Positions 22,741 to 33,134 of a DNA stretch of 64,000 nucleotides are shown one piece after another. Location: positions 1 to 64,000 of the forward strand of contig FMBT01000390.1 in assembly GCA_900095095.1 (NCBI GenBank). The letters are read 5' to 3'. The notes under the pieces are model-generated. The model was given only the letters and a program-made list of their open reading frames with translations. It was not told where the DNA came from and ran no database searches. Both the position numbers and the translations under genes were made by a program. Numbering within the stretch: the stretch's first letter is position 1; the number at the start of each line of letters is the position of its first letter. The stretch is from Fragilariopsis cylindrus CCMP1102. Its lineage: Eukaryota; Bacillariophyta; Bacillariophyceae; Bacillariales; Bacillariaceae.

Positions 22741-24617
22741 TCAATCAGCCTTATCTTTAAATCTTGCTGAAGGGCCCGATGATGTTGAAGAGTATAGTTT
22801 GATAAGTGTTACCAGCCAGGCAAATAAAAACATACCACATCCAGCCACACTCCATAATACTTCGTACAAGTCTGGTAATCTTGGCGGTGGCGGGATTAGA
22901 GCTTGTGCGACATGTAGGCCTATCATACCAACAAAGCTTAGATTAGGGATAGCTCGCAACAGAAATGATTTGCCAGAAAATATAGACATAATTTTTGTTT
23001 GGCCCATACCAATCCGACGGAACCATACCATTGAAGCAAAAATGGTAGTAATACACCAATACGCAACCTGGAGACGATCGACCTGAAATAATGGGTATAG
23101 ACTCCAAACACATACAAAAGAAAACCATTCAATAAATAAGGGATCTTGCCAAAATAGTAATGTACACGGAGCTAGAGCCAATAAAATACTTTTTTCATGA
23201 ACTTGGAAACTTGCCAGGAAGAAACTTAGGGCACACGAGGTCGTCGCCCATAACAGTAGTATCCAATGTTGTTTTACAGTAGCTATGGATCTTGATTCTT
23301 TTAGACCTATTTGTAAAACTTTCCAACATGATGGTAAGCCCAAAAGTACTGTCAACAATAAGGCCAACAATGGTTGTTTATTAGTTGGGATTCGATTACG
23401 AATGTTCAAAGGTGATACGTTCAGTGCACACCATAGATTGGAAACCTTTCCTTCGAATAAACCACGTTGGAATGGGAATATTCTACGTATGACATGTTCT
23501 AATCGTTGGATTGGTGGTAGTGTCAATTGACCAGATGGCGAATATTTTACGAATGGTTCCCACAGGACATAAAATGTAAACAATACAGCACTACCAAGTG
23601 ATGCGATTCTCTTAATGAATGATAGTGGTCCCTGTGATAAACACCGTCCCAGAAGATAAAAAAATACAACCGGTGCTTTTTTTTTCGTTGTTATAGGTAC
23701 ATTTTTTTCAACAACAAGAGTGAGTCGAGGAAAAGATCTAAGGTGAGTCGACTGTGGACTGTCATACTTTTTTTCTACTAAACATTTTCCTTACCATAGT
23801 ATAGTGTCATTTGTTTGAAATTCAGTGCTAACGTAAAGAAAAATCCACCCCAAACACATGATGCAAAATCGGATTGTACCATAAATGAAAATGATGCAAT
23901 ACTTAAACCGAGTGCGACAGAATTGTATTGAAAATGTCCATGATCGATCAACATAATAGCGGGTTGACAAAGTGCTATCATGATTGCCCATAATGATTTA
24001 CGATCACGTCCTTCAATTGCGTACCAAACAGCGCTACCATAAATACATAAATCTAATAGAAGAACTGTTCCTCTCATAAATGCCTTATGATTTGGATCCT
24101 CTATACCACGTGATGATTCAAAAGCAACCGATTCTTCACCAACAATATAATGTGATGCCCAACCACACATCCAACTAACGTATGCTGTTAATGGTGGATA
24201 ATCCAAACCCCAATATTCTAAATCATACCAATACCAATCACCGATTGGTAAATGAATAGTTAATTCCATCCAATGTCGTTGTGCTTCAAAATCACCTCCA
24301 TATGCACCCTTGTCTTCACTACCATGATAGTTGTCTTGTCCAGAATGTGGTTGAAATCCAATTGCTATTCGTAGTATACATATAAAGGACCAAAAGAAAA
24401 TTAAAAAATTCCAACTACAAGAAGTGGTTGCAGTTGCAGCATCATTATTATTCGGCATTATTGCTACGATGATCCTATTATCGCCATCGACGTTGTTGTT
24501 GTTGTTGTTGTTGTTTATTGGCGGCGGTGGTGGTGGTGTTGGTGGCAGGATGAAATTTTTGACTGCCGGTATCAAATTAGCGATTCTATCAAAAAAGGTG
24601 ATGGCCAATAGTAACAT
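22741..24617 (-). CDS. ALG6: ALG6-type dolichyl-P-Glc: Man9GlcNAc2-PP-dolichol alpha-1,3-glucosyltransferase, two exons
   Basis: ER membrane enzyme that adds the first glucose to the lipid-linked N-glycan precursor. Exons 24617-23795 and 23675-22741 give 585 residues, close to yeast ALG6 (544). The hallmark luminal block is intact: YGGDFEAQRHWMELT, then DWYWYDLEYWGLDYPPLTAY, with the acidic residues expected for this GT-C family; next come DHGHFQYNSVALGL and the multispanning C-terminal half with VHEKSILLALAP. The N-terminus has a Pro run and an Asn run not present in other ALG6 proteins. The 119-bp intron has a normal donor (GTAAGG) but an A-rich sequence instead of a pyrimidine tract before the acceptor AG at 23676-23677; the reading frame and the conserved YYG/APVVFFYLLGRC junction support it. 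Confidence 0.9.
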
Positions 24618-25172
24618 GTATGGTATGTAGTAGAAGTATAGTAATTAACAGCGACAACAAGAATAGTCGAAACGCCAAAAGTATGTTGCATAATAGTATA
24701 TATTATGTTCGATGATGCTTGTCTCAACGAGAAAATGAATGAAGAAAAATTTATATTTTGAATTATTGTTTGCTTCAGTCAAAAGGGATTCGATTCGTGA
24801 TTCAGAAAAAGCACGCGTTTGCATCGTGTTATCTCGTGTTATGTGAGTCAGAAGCTAAAAAAATTGCCTTGATTCCTCGACTTGACACACCTACAAAAGA
24901 AGATTTTAAAATAACGGTACATGTACACTGTATGATCGATTACGGTATGGCTTTCATACAGAATACAGATTTAATCTTGTAACGGTAACAACGAAAAGAG
25001 AAGGTATTCGGGAGTGGTGATAGAATTATGTCAAACAATAAGACATATTAGCTAGTGTTGGAGCAGATATACAAACTCGCTCATCCTTTCAGCACCAGTA
25101 GTCTTATCATTGTGATATTAACGATTGATGATCAGTATGTATTATTCGCGAAGCGATGGACACAACAACATT
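24618..25172. promoter_or_regulatory. Divergent promoter region
   Basis: A 555-bp gap between ALG6 (minus) and the unknown 773-residue protein (plus). A 74-codon open frame at 24758-24982 has no similarity and is not called. No promoter motif can be assigned. Confidence 0.4.
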
Positions 25173-27494
25173 ATGAACTGTTTTCTTTCAATGAAATCGA
25201 CGATGACGATGATGATTTTTTTAGCGATAGCCACTACTTTTATTTCTTCCCGAAATAGTATACATTCTATTAATGCATTTTCATCGTCGAAGAATAACAT
25301 TTCAATTCTGTCGTTAAGAAACAACAACCAACGAGTGCTGCAACAACAACAACAACAACCCGTACTACTACTTTTTGCGGAACAATCAAAAAATAGCCGC
25401 ACCGATCATGACAATCTGGATAGCAATAATAATAATAATGATGGAGACGGGGACAACACGTTGATAGTATTGGATTGGGACCTATCATCGTTACTGTCTT
25501 CTGATCCTGCCATGGATGCAAGGTTTTCTCCGTTGATGGATGTCTACGATGCTGCCGCAACTTGTGCTGCTACTTTCGTCTCTAATTCTGTCGGTGACGA
25601 TAATAGTCGCGTTCCTAATCAAGACGACGATGAGGATGATGATGATAACGGAGCTAAAGATTTTTCTCCATCACAATTGCCAAGCACAAACAACAACGAC
25701 GATACTAATAATGAATCTTCCTTTTCTTCTTCGTTGATACCATTATCATTGGATTATGATGGACCACTACCACCCAGTGTTACACCATATCGAATGTTTG
25801 TGCGAGAGTATAATCGAGATATGGGCCATGATGGGAGATTTTCTATTACTGCTTTTGACGACGAGGGAAGCAGCAGCACAGATGCTGCTGCTGCTACTGC
25901 TGCTGTTCCGTCACTGCAATCGGATGTTGTATTTTGTATGGATAATCCGTTAGAATTCATTCGAGATAATTTATCATATTGTGAAACAACAAAATCATCA
26001 AAATCTGATCCTCATCCTGATGATTCCTCTACAATCACGACGACGGCATATACAAGTACTACTAGTAGCAAAACAAATGATTATAATAATGGGGAAGAAA
26101 CTGTTATTTTTATTCCCGGTCCTCATACAGTTCACGACACGACAACATCTACATCCAGTAAACACAAGAACGATAATAGCTCATACGACGAACAACATGG
26201 AAGGTATCAGCAACGATCTTCTTCGGATCGATTGAAGTATTATTCACAGGTATTAGATGGTATACCGATGGCTCAGATTCATACTGGTACTCATATTGAT
26301 CAAGATGATTTCGATGTAAAGTTGACTTCAGATACAATTAATTCGTTGATATCATTTGGTCTATTAGCCGATGATTGTGTTCAATCATTATTATTATCAA
26401 GAGCTAATAAAAAATCATTAACAACAACTAAAAAGGAAAGACTATATCGTCTTCGATCAAGAGATCTAGATATTATCCACACTGTTCTCTCACGAGTCGG
26501 ATCTGATACACCCTTCCAACTATCAAGAAGTCTTGGAGATAACAATCTTCAAAGTGATACGAAAGGGTTAAAACATACATTGATTCGATTAATTGATATC
26601 GCGGTTGAGTCAGTACGGACAGATAAAGGATCATCGTCATCATCATCGACCACACCACATTTAGTCTTGATGACGTATAGTGCCACATCAAATGTTTTAA
26701 TGGCTGCATTGTCGGAATGGAAAAATCAGGCAACGACGTCAGTAGAAGAATCGCCACATTCAGAAACAGAGTCAGAAGCGCACGACAATAATAATTTTGA
26801 AAGGAAGCTATCCGAAGTGGAGGCAGAACTTTTACTTCATAAAGCTATTACAGTTGTAACGATTAGTGCATTAAGCCAAGGTTTTATTGACGGGCCTGCG
26901 TATATTCATGTATCGATGAATGACGACCACTTAGCATCGTCTCTGGGTGTTACCAAGCTCAATCCCGACGGTGGAGGTAAGGATGCCATTTATTTGCATG
27001 CTGTGTCACCATACCTAACAGATGAAGAAGACGATAACAACGACACTGATCGTGGACATACAAATAGCGGATGCGTTTACAATAACGACGCACATAATAT
27101 AGATTCTTGTGTCATCCAGTATTTATCCTTGGTCAGACGAATCAATGGTGTAACATCATTCCGAGAGATGTACAATTTAGGAATCGATGATGCCGATAGC
27201 ATGAAACTAGATATAAATCCGTCATTGTTAGCGGTCAATTCATTATACATTGTTAACAAAGGGAGTGTTGGACAACTTGAGATACCCCCTCACATTGATT
27301 GGGAATTAATTCCTGCTATGATTCGTGCAACTGGTGGGGAACGATGGTTGTGGAACCCTACCTTACAGCTCGGTGAAGGTGGAGTTGAGGGGTTTTATTC
27401 TCCCCTACCCTGTCTAGTATGTGCACAGGGAGAATTAGAGCATCAATTTGGATATGACGTTTATGATGCAATCTTTGACAGCTGTTGTCATTAG
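25173..27494 (+). CDS. Unknown protein, probably plastid-targeted, about 773 residues
   Basis: Not recognised. The ATG at 25173 is preferred over the frame's earlier ATGs because it puts a hydrophobic signal-like segment (MTMMIFLAIATTFISS) near the N-terminus, followed by SINAFSSS, an ASAFAP-like site with Phe at +1. Then come low-complexity Gln, Asn, Asp and Ser stretches. The C-terminal 330 residues look globular: TPFQLSRSLG, TTPHLVLMTYSATSNVLMAAL, EAELLLHKAITVVTISALSQG, YIHVSMNDDHLASSLGV, then ALIYLHAVSPY-like and RINGVTSFREMYNLG, ending GELEHQFGYDVYDAIFDSCCH. The HLVLMTYSATSNVL strand-turn-helix and AITVVTIS strand suggest an alpha/beta fold (possibly lipase-like), but no catalytic motif can be named. 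The frame is unbroken. Confidence 0.8.
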   Translation: MNCFLSMKSTMTMMIFLAIATTFISSRNSIHSINAFSSSKNNISILSLRNNNQRVLQQQQQQPVLLLFAEQSKNSRTDHDNLDSNNNNNDGDGDNTLIVLDWDLSSLLSSDPAMDARFSPLMDVYDAAATCAATFVSNSVGDDNSRVPNQDDDEDDDDNGAKDFSPSQLPSTNNNDDTNNESSFSSSLIPLSLDYDGPLPPSVTPYRMFVREYNRDMGHDGRFSITAFDDEGSSSTDAAAATAAVPSLQSDVVFCMDNPLEFIRDNLSYCETTKSSKSDPHPDDSSTITTTAYTSTTSSKTNDYNNGEETVIFIPGPHTVHDTTTSTSSKHKNDNSSYDEQHGRYQQRSSSDRLKYYSQVLDGIPMAQIHTGTHIDQDDFDVKLTSDTINSLISFGLLADDCVQSLLLSRANKKSLTTTKKERLYRLRSRDLDIIHTVLSRVGSDTPFQLSRSLGDNNLQSDTKGLKHTLIRLIDIAVESVRTDKGSSSSSSTTPHLVLMTYSATSNVLMAALSEWKNQATTSVEESPHSETESEAHDNNNFERKLSEVEAELLLHKAITVVTISALSQGFIDGPAYIHVSMNDDHLASSLGVTKLNPDGGGKDAIYLHAVSPYLTDEEDDNNDTDRGHTNSGCVYNNDAHNIDSCVIQYLSLVRRINGVTSFREMYNLGIDDADSMKLDINPSLLAVNSLYIVNKGSVGQLEIPPHIDWELIPAMIRATGGERWLWNPTLQLGEGGVEGFYSPLPCLVCAQGELEHQFGYDVYDAIFDSCCH

Positions 27495-28153
27495 AATTTA
27501 AATATTCTACGACCGAATATATGGAGCTCCGAATTATTATCATATGAAGTTTGCATCATCATCAGAACCACAACTTATAATCAGTTCTTGTAGACTTATA
27601 ATATGGATAATAGTGCGGTTTAGAAGAACTAAAGTAGTAGTGACGACTAATCATGTGAACAAAAAGATTTTAAGTGACATAAAATGTTAAGAGTACATAC
27701 TTGTCTGTTCTCTCTTTACTCGAATAGCATTTCACAGATTTTGAACGCTGTTTCAACGATACGTACTAGATAACCAACTCCAGACATCTTTAATGATGGC
27801 CTTTGTGACTTCTAGGTTTGAACTCCATTTTTAGATACTAAAAGCACTGCCTCCAAGTCCCTCGTAATAGAAAGCAACCTATTTTTACACGCGAAATTTC
27901 AAGACCTCGCAAAGAAAATAAAAGACTAACCTTGACTAGTTCGATTAAAAAGTAACTTAGCTAAAAACCTGAGCGCCATCAGTTGTGCACCAGTAATTTA
28001 CAATTCGTAAATTTTTTATGGATTTCATTCAATACACATTAAATTATGTTTCTAACGAAAACTCCTTTTTTTTCATTAATATTTTAATTGAACTCTTCCC
28101 GTTACAACAACAAAACCGGAAACTGAACATACCTCCTAGCTATTATATTCACT
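27495..28153. promoter_or_regulatory. Intergenic region with the Efg1 promoter
   Basis: A 659-bp gap between two plus-strand genes. T-rich tract at 28063-28073 and an AT-rich stretch before the ATG at 28154. No gene or RNA recognised. Confidence 0.4.
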
Positions 28154-29582
28154 ATGAAAGTCCCAACCAAACACGGTCTTGATCGCAAATTCAAGCCCTG
28201 GCGAAAGGGAAAATCTTCCAATTCCAACAAACGTACATCCCTAAAGCAACAATTGAGAGGACATGAACGCTTATTAGCCAAAATATTGAGCAAGGAAAAT
28301 GATCCCGAACAAAGAAACAGCAAGATGAAGCAGAGGGACAACAAAAAACGCAGGAGCTCAAGGACAAAATTGCTGGATTAAAGCTAGAAATTGAAGGCAA
28401 ACAACAATCGATGGTGGAAAAGAAAAATGCAGAGAATTCACATGGACAACGATTTTTAGATCGTCAACGACTCACACGGCTTGAAAAGAAATGCCGCAAA
28501 GAAGCCAAACAAGAAGGCGACGAACAGAAAGAGCCAGATGCCGATCAGTTACTAAAAATAGCTTTGGATCAAGTATATGTTGCGCACCATCCGAATGATG
28601 TTAAATATATGCCTTTATATAAAAGTGGGAAACGAGTAGTAGATCAAAGTCGACAACTCTTTCGACGGGCAGTGACGCGGAAACGAATTTTAGGAGATCT
28701 TGCTAATAATAAAGTCACATGGACCGGTGTCAATTGGATTAGTGAAGACCAATATGGACGAGTGCCTAAAGATTGGACGATTCAAGACGAAGAAAGAGTC
28801 TTTGGTGGTAGTATATCACGAAGCGGGAACAAGAACGATATGAAAAGTAAGACAGAAGATGATACACGATTTGCGGTGGCTTCTACTAGTCACGACATGC
28901 TTCTAAAAGCGGCAGAACAAGCTGAATCAGAATTATTGCAGCATGAAGAAAAGAAAAAAGATAATATCACTAAACACATTAAGAAAGAAGATTCTAGTAG
29001 TAGTAGTAGTAGTAGCAGCGATGATTCCGATAGTGATAACGAAAAGGCTGATCCATTGTCATCAAAATCCAAAACGACAATTAGTAAAAAGAAGGAGCAA
29101 AAATTGATTTAAAGAATAACAATTCCGATTCAAAAGTGTCAAAAGGAGAAAAGAAAACTGAACAAAAACAGAAGGAAGATTCCAGTAGTAGTGATTCAGA
29201 TTCCAGTAGTGATGACTCAGATAGTGATGACTCCAAAACTGATACAAAAACTACAAAACAAAAGGATAATAAAGATTCTAGCAGTGATTCAGATTCTAGT
29301 AGTGACAGCGATAGTGACAGCGATAGCAGCGATGACGAAAAGAAAACACCGACATCCAAGAAAAACGGACAGAAGTCTATTTACGAAGATGTCGACGACA
29401 TTGAAGAGGAGGAGGAAGTAGACGACTTTCTTGTAGACGCCACGGATAACCACGATGTCTTCGAGAAACCATCCGAAACCATTCCAGCCTTAAGTACTGT
29501 TCGTGGTGATAAGAGCAGGGGTTTTGAAACTCAGTCGCAACGACCGGGTGAATACAAAAAGAAGCGGATACGCCGGTACTAG
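28154..29582 (+). CDS. rRNA-processing protein Efg1 (DUF2361) with a long acidic Ser tail
   Basis: Efg1 is a nucleolar factor needed for 18S rRNA maturation. The N-terminus (KVPTKHGLDRKFKPWRKGK) is basic, followed by a predicted coiled coil (ELKDKIAGLKLEIEGKQQ), then RLTRLEKKCRK and the diagnostic DQVYVAHHPNDVKYMPLYKSG. A segment with WISEDQYGRVPKDW follows, then a 200-residue tail rich in Ser-Asp repeats (SSDSDSSSDDSDSDD) and Lys, resembling CK2 substrates; Efg1 elsewhere is about 230-250 residues. The frame shifts twice, at about 28318 (AAAGAAAC run) and about 29085-29100 (A runs), both compatible with one missing A. The start ATG at 28154 gives the conserved basic N-terminus. Confidence 0.85.
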
Positions 29583-29695
29583 CTAATATGGAATTTCAAG
29601 AATGAATAATATAATAATTGAAATGTAATAATTGAATCTAGCTATTTATCACTTAGTTTAAGATCTATCAGTAAAATAATCCTCTAACGATCACA

Positions 29696-32407
29696 TTAGA
29701 CTAGATGGGGCAACCTTAACTCTTCACTATCCTTGACGGTGATTTGATACGATTGGTTTTTGAATTCGTATGAGACAGTCAAAGTAGGAGAAGGAAGTTC
29801 AGCAGCAGCCTTCCTGCGCAGCAATACATCCTTCGGGGTCCAATCGAAAAGATCATTCCATATATCACTCCAAGAGGACTTACGACGCCTTCTGTTGCTT
29901 GAATTTACCGATAATGTACTGTTATTCTTCATAGAGGTGACAATATCATAGAAACCCAGAAGTTCACTTTTTCGTCTTGCTGGCAATTTGAGTGTTGAAT
30001 TAGACACCCAGAACTGTAATGGGATAGTGACATTCCATTCATCGCCGTTTCTAATACTGTAAATTGCATCCTTTATGATCAATCCATCTCTTTCTGCCTC
30101 GTTCTTAGTCTTCCGACTTGCTTGCCTAGCCATAAGCTCCTTCTGGATGGCTGCGTCTCTCCGAGCCATCGTCAGATTTTGAGCTTGTACTACTGCCATC
30201 GGTGCATCTACTTCGTCACTTACATCATTATCGTCTCCAATGACAATCCAACCCCACATTTCTGCAGTATATTGCTGAATAATATACGAAATTACGGAAA
30301 AGTACATCGTTTGGCCAATAGTTGCATTTGCGGCTAATCCCTTAGAAACGACGATTGGTATACGAATGACAGCATTTCCACGAGTCCATGTGATAACCCA
30401 TTCCAGTCCTCTTGTTGAAAATAAACGCCAACCCAGACCGACGGTTGCAATCTGAGAATGAAGCGATTGGACAAGTGATATACCAAAATTCCAAACACCC
30501 GATTTCCACTGACAGTACAAATGCGCTCTTCTGTACTCGGAAAGTTTAGGACGGGCATCAAATCGTATGTGTAATTTATTTGGTTTCAATAGATTCCAAC
30601 CAAACAAACCAGATAATTTGTTGTTCGTCAAAGATAAAGATAGATCTTGCCGTCGTGATAGTTGCGACGAAAAACACCATTTTGAATCAGAAAAGCGGTG
30701 CCTAAAAGAAAGCGACCATACTGAGTGATCCAGTATAAATCGATGTAAAATGTTGTTGGCATTTTGGTAGTAGGTTATCCCAAAGCTAGAACCGTAACGA
30801 AGTATTTGACCCCCAACACTTATTAAAGGGTAACAAGGCTCAAATCCTCGAATCATTCCAAGCGTCAGGCGGCTATACTTCGACGATTTATACTCTATTG
30901 TAGCCGATCCTGATGCTGTGTTCGATTCTCCTAAGCTGGATGTTGCTTTTAACACCCCACTGATGCGACCACCAACTCGTGATGGTGGTATTGTCGTAAT
31001 CATAGTCAAATCGGCGACTTTTGGTGATAACTTGAGGCCATTATTGGTGACTTCCACTGGAATTTCGAATGTGGCTGCCTTATGTACGAATTCTATTTTC
31101 GATTCATCTTCGTCGTCGTCGTTCAAATTAGAGGATCTTCTACTTCTTCTAGACTTTTGATTTGGAAATGAATTCAAAGCAAGATTATTATTCTTTCCTG
31201 CTGTATAAAATTTATTAAATCCTGGATCTGACGATACATCATGATTGTCACTATTTGAAGGTTTCATGACATCATCTTCTGATACCATTGCTTGTGTCCG
31301 TGGATCAATTTCTGCTCCATATTGTTGAATAGTTGGGTGACTTTGTACAATAAGTGGTTGTTGTATTATTATTGCTGGCTCGATAATATTATTATCGGCT
31401 TTTTCTTCTAATTCAACATCATGTGTCTTGCTTTGTGATTGTACTTTCAACTGTTGCTGCGTGGTTGCAGTTTTTGTTGTTGTTTCCTTCATTTCCGGTG
31501 TTGGATTCGCTAATACAGATGTTGCATCAATATTCTCCTCGGCGACGTCGTCGGGACTACAAAATTCATCCATTAAAGCTCGTGGAGACACGACTTCCTC
31601 CTCGTCAATTATAATATTTACCCCCTCCTGCGAATTATTATGTAGAATATTATTATCAATATTATTTTGTGCTGGTGTTGCTATATCTATTTCACAGGAT
31701 GAATCACTTGACTTGTTGCGTACGTTTCGTTCTGTCTCTTCTAATTCGTCCTGAATGTTTTGAAATTCTTCATCTAACTCCTCTGAGCTTTGCAGTACTT
31801 TCCGTTCTGCATTTTCGACAATACTATCAATCCGAGTTGTTTGGTCTCGAAGTTTTTCTAAACCTTCTTCAAAATCACAATTATGATTATGATTATGGTC
31901 GTGGTCATGGGAAATAATCGTATCTTCATTGTCGTCGTCGTCGTCGTCGTCAGAAGTAGTAGTTGTTGTATTACCTGCAGTAGTACTTGTATTAGGTTGT
32001 TGTTTTCGTGGTGTCAACGAATTATTATTTTCTTCCTCCCGACGACGACGTGCATTGGCTTCTTCTTCTCGGTTCTTTAGCCATTCCGCACGCCGAGCCA
32101 CCATCCCCGGACTGGCTATACTAGATGGTGATAGATTTTGAATGTCGTTGTTGTCGTCATTTTCCCATTGTTGTTCTTCCTGTTGTTGTTTTTGTTTTTC
32201 TAATGAATGTGCTTGTGCTGCTGCGATTCGTTCTCTTTCAAGTTTCTTTTCAGCAATAATCCGTCTCGTCTCTGTTTCCTTTTCAGCGGCAATAAGTCGT
32301 TCTTCTTCTTCCCAAAATTCACGAGCTTGAAGGCCAATTCTTTCAAATTCTAATTCTTTTTTCGTCTTTGTTTTTGTTTCTGCTTGTGGGGGTTGTTGAT
32401 CGTTCAT
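29696..32407 (-). CDS. DNAJC11-like protein (DUF3395 C-terminus) lacking a J domain
   Basis: DNAJC11 is a mitochondrial outer-membrane protein linked to MICOS and cristae. The C-terminal 170 residues match its terminal domain: AAIQKELMARQ, NEAERDGLIIKDAIYSI, WNVTIPLQFWVSNSTLKLP, KSELLGFYDI and TLTVSYEFKNQSYQITVKD. The preceding 250 residues are beta-rich repeats of GxxxS and aromatic residues (RLTLGMIRGFEPCYPLISVGG; WNFGISLVQSL; VGLGWRLFSTRG) like the beta-barrel-type middle of the family. The N-terminus, where a J domain with HPD would be expected, is instead a charged coiled coil (RLIAAEKETETRRIIAEK) followed by 350 disordered residues; I see no HPD. The ATG at 32407 is followed by a continuous 903-codon frame. 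Confidence 0.82.
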   Translation of the reverse strand: MNDQQPPQAETKTKTKKELEFERIGLQAREFWEEEERLIAAEKETETRRIIAEKKLERERIAAAQAHSLEKQKQQQEEQQWENDDNNDIQNLSPSSIASPGMVARRAEWLKNREEEANARRRREEENNNSLTPRKQQPNTSTTAGNTTTTTSDDDDDDDNEDTIISHDHDHNHNHNCDFEEGLEKLRDQTTRIDSIVENAERKVLQSSEELDEEFQNIQDELEETERNVRNKSSDSSCEIDIATPAQNNIDNNILHNNSQEGVNIIIDEEEVVSPRALMDEFCSPDDVAEENIDATSVLANPTPEMKETTTKTATTQQQLKVQSQSKTHDVELEEKADNNIIEPAIIIQQPLIVQSHPTIQQYGAEIDPRTQAMVSEDDVMKPSNSDNHDVSSDPGFNKFYTAGKNNNLALNSFPNQKSRRSRRSSNLNDDDEDESKIEFVHKAATFEIPVEVTNNGLKLSPKVADLTMITTIPPSRVGGRISGVLKATSSLGESNTASGSATIEYKSSKYSRLTLGMIRGFEPCYPLISVGGQILRYGSSFGITYYQNANNILHRFILDHSVWSLSFRHRFSDSKWCFSSQLSRRQDLSLSLTNNKLSGLFGWNLLKPNKLHIRFDARPKLSEYRRAHLYCQWKSGVWNFGISLVQSLHSQIATVGLGWRLFSTRGLEWVITWTRGNAVIRIPIVVSKGLAANATIGQTMYFSVISYIIQQYTAEMWGWIVIGDDNDVSDEVDAPMAVVQAQNLTMARRDAAIQKELMARQASRKTKNEAERDGLIIKDAIYSIRNGDEWNVTIPLQFWVSNSTLKLPARRKSELLGFYDIVTSMKNNSTLSVNSSNRRRRKSSWSDIWNDLFDWTPKDVLLRRKAAAELPSPTLTVSYEFKNQSYQITVKDSEELRLPHLV

Positions 32408-33134
32408 TTTATTGTTGTTGTCGTTGTTTTCTTTTCTATTTTCCGTGGTCGTACTTGTAGTATGCCGCCGGTGATAGTCTTGGTGCGAGACGAAAGTGAA
32501 GACGAGATACCAAAAAATAGACGTCCACTTCGTTACCGATGTATTAGTAAAAGAGGTTCCTTATTGATATGAATTGTATTTTGTTGATCAGCAAAACTAT
32601 GAATTTAAATAATAGTTGGTTGTCATTCTGTCATCTTCAGAATCCCATTTTCAAACATCAAAAAGTATGTGGACTAAAGAAGGAGAGCGAAAGAGATCAT
32701 TCATTGTTGGCCCTCGACAAGACTTGACTTGACTCCAGACTCAAATTAGACAGAATTAGTGTCAAATTCAACCTTCAAGAACAGCAGGGCCCTCCGAAAT
32801 AATTTTTGCGGAGTTGACACCTAATCACTACGTGGTTCCACGACTTCTGTTCGCCACTTCAAAGTGTGGCAGTTTGTGGTTCTCCATGTTCCACGACCTC
32901 CTGTTCAAAGAAAAGTCCCTTCCAATCGAACTGCCACACTTGTTTGTTCAGACACTTTGAATTTCGTGAAGAAAGCGAAATTGCAATTTGAAAAAAAAAT
33001 GAAATTATTTCGAGAGAAAAAAAGCAGACAATGTCTTCCCAAAACTATTAGCTCATTCCGCGGTGAACACCACACACAGCAAGACAAGAGAGACGCAGAC
33101 ATTCAAAACACTAGCAATAACACTAATTATAACA
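32408..33134. promoter_or_regulatory. Divergent promoter region with an inverted repeat
   Basis: A 727-bp gap between the DNAJC11-like gene (minus) and the Mpv17-like gene (plus). It holds the inverted repeat listed at 32862-32941 and two TTCCACGAC words (32837 and 32889). The A-rich stretch 32990-33032 is close to the Mpv17-like start. Confidence 0.5.
32862..32941. repeat. Inverted repeat, 14-bp arms, 52-bp spacer
   Basis: AAGTGTGGCAGTTT at 32862-32875 pairs with GAACTGCCACACTT at 32928-32941 in 13 of 14 positions. It lies in a shared promoter and could be a dimeric binding site or remnant of a small inverted-repeat element. Confidence 0.7.

Noticed and set aside
24758-24982. 74-codon frame on the plus strand
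   Set aside because: Within a promoter gap, no recognisable domain, and its start is not near the next gene.
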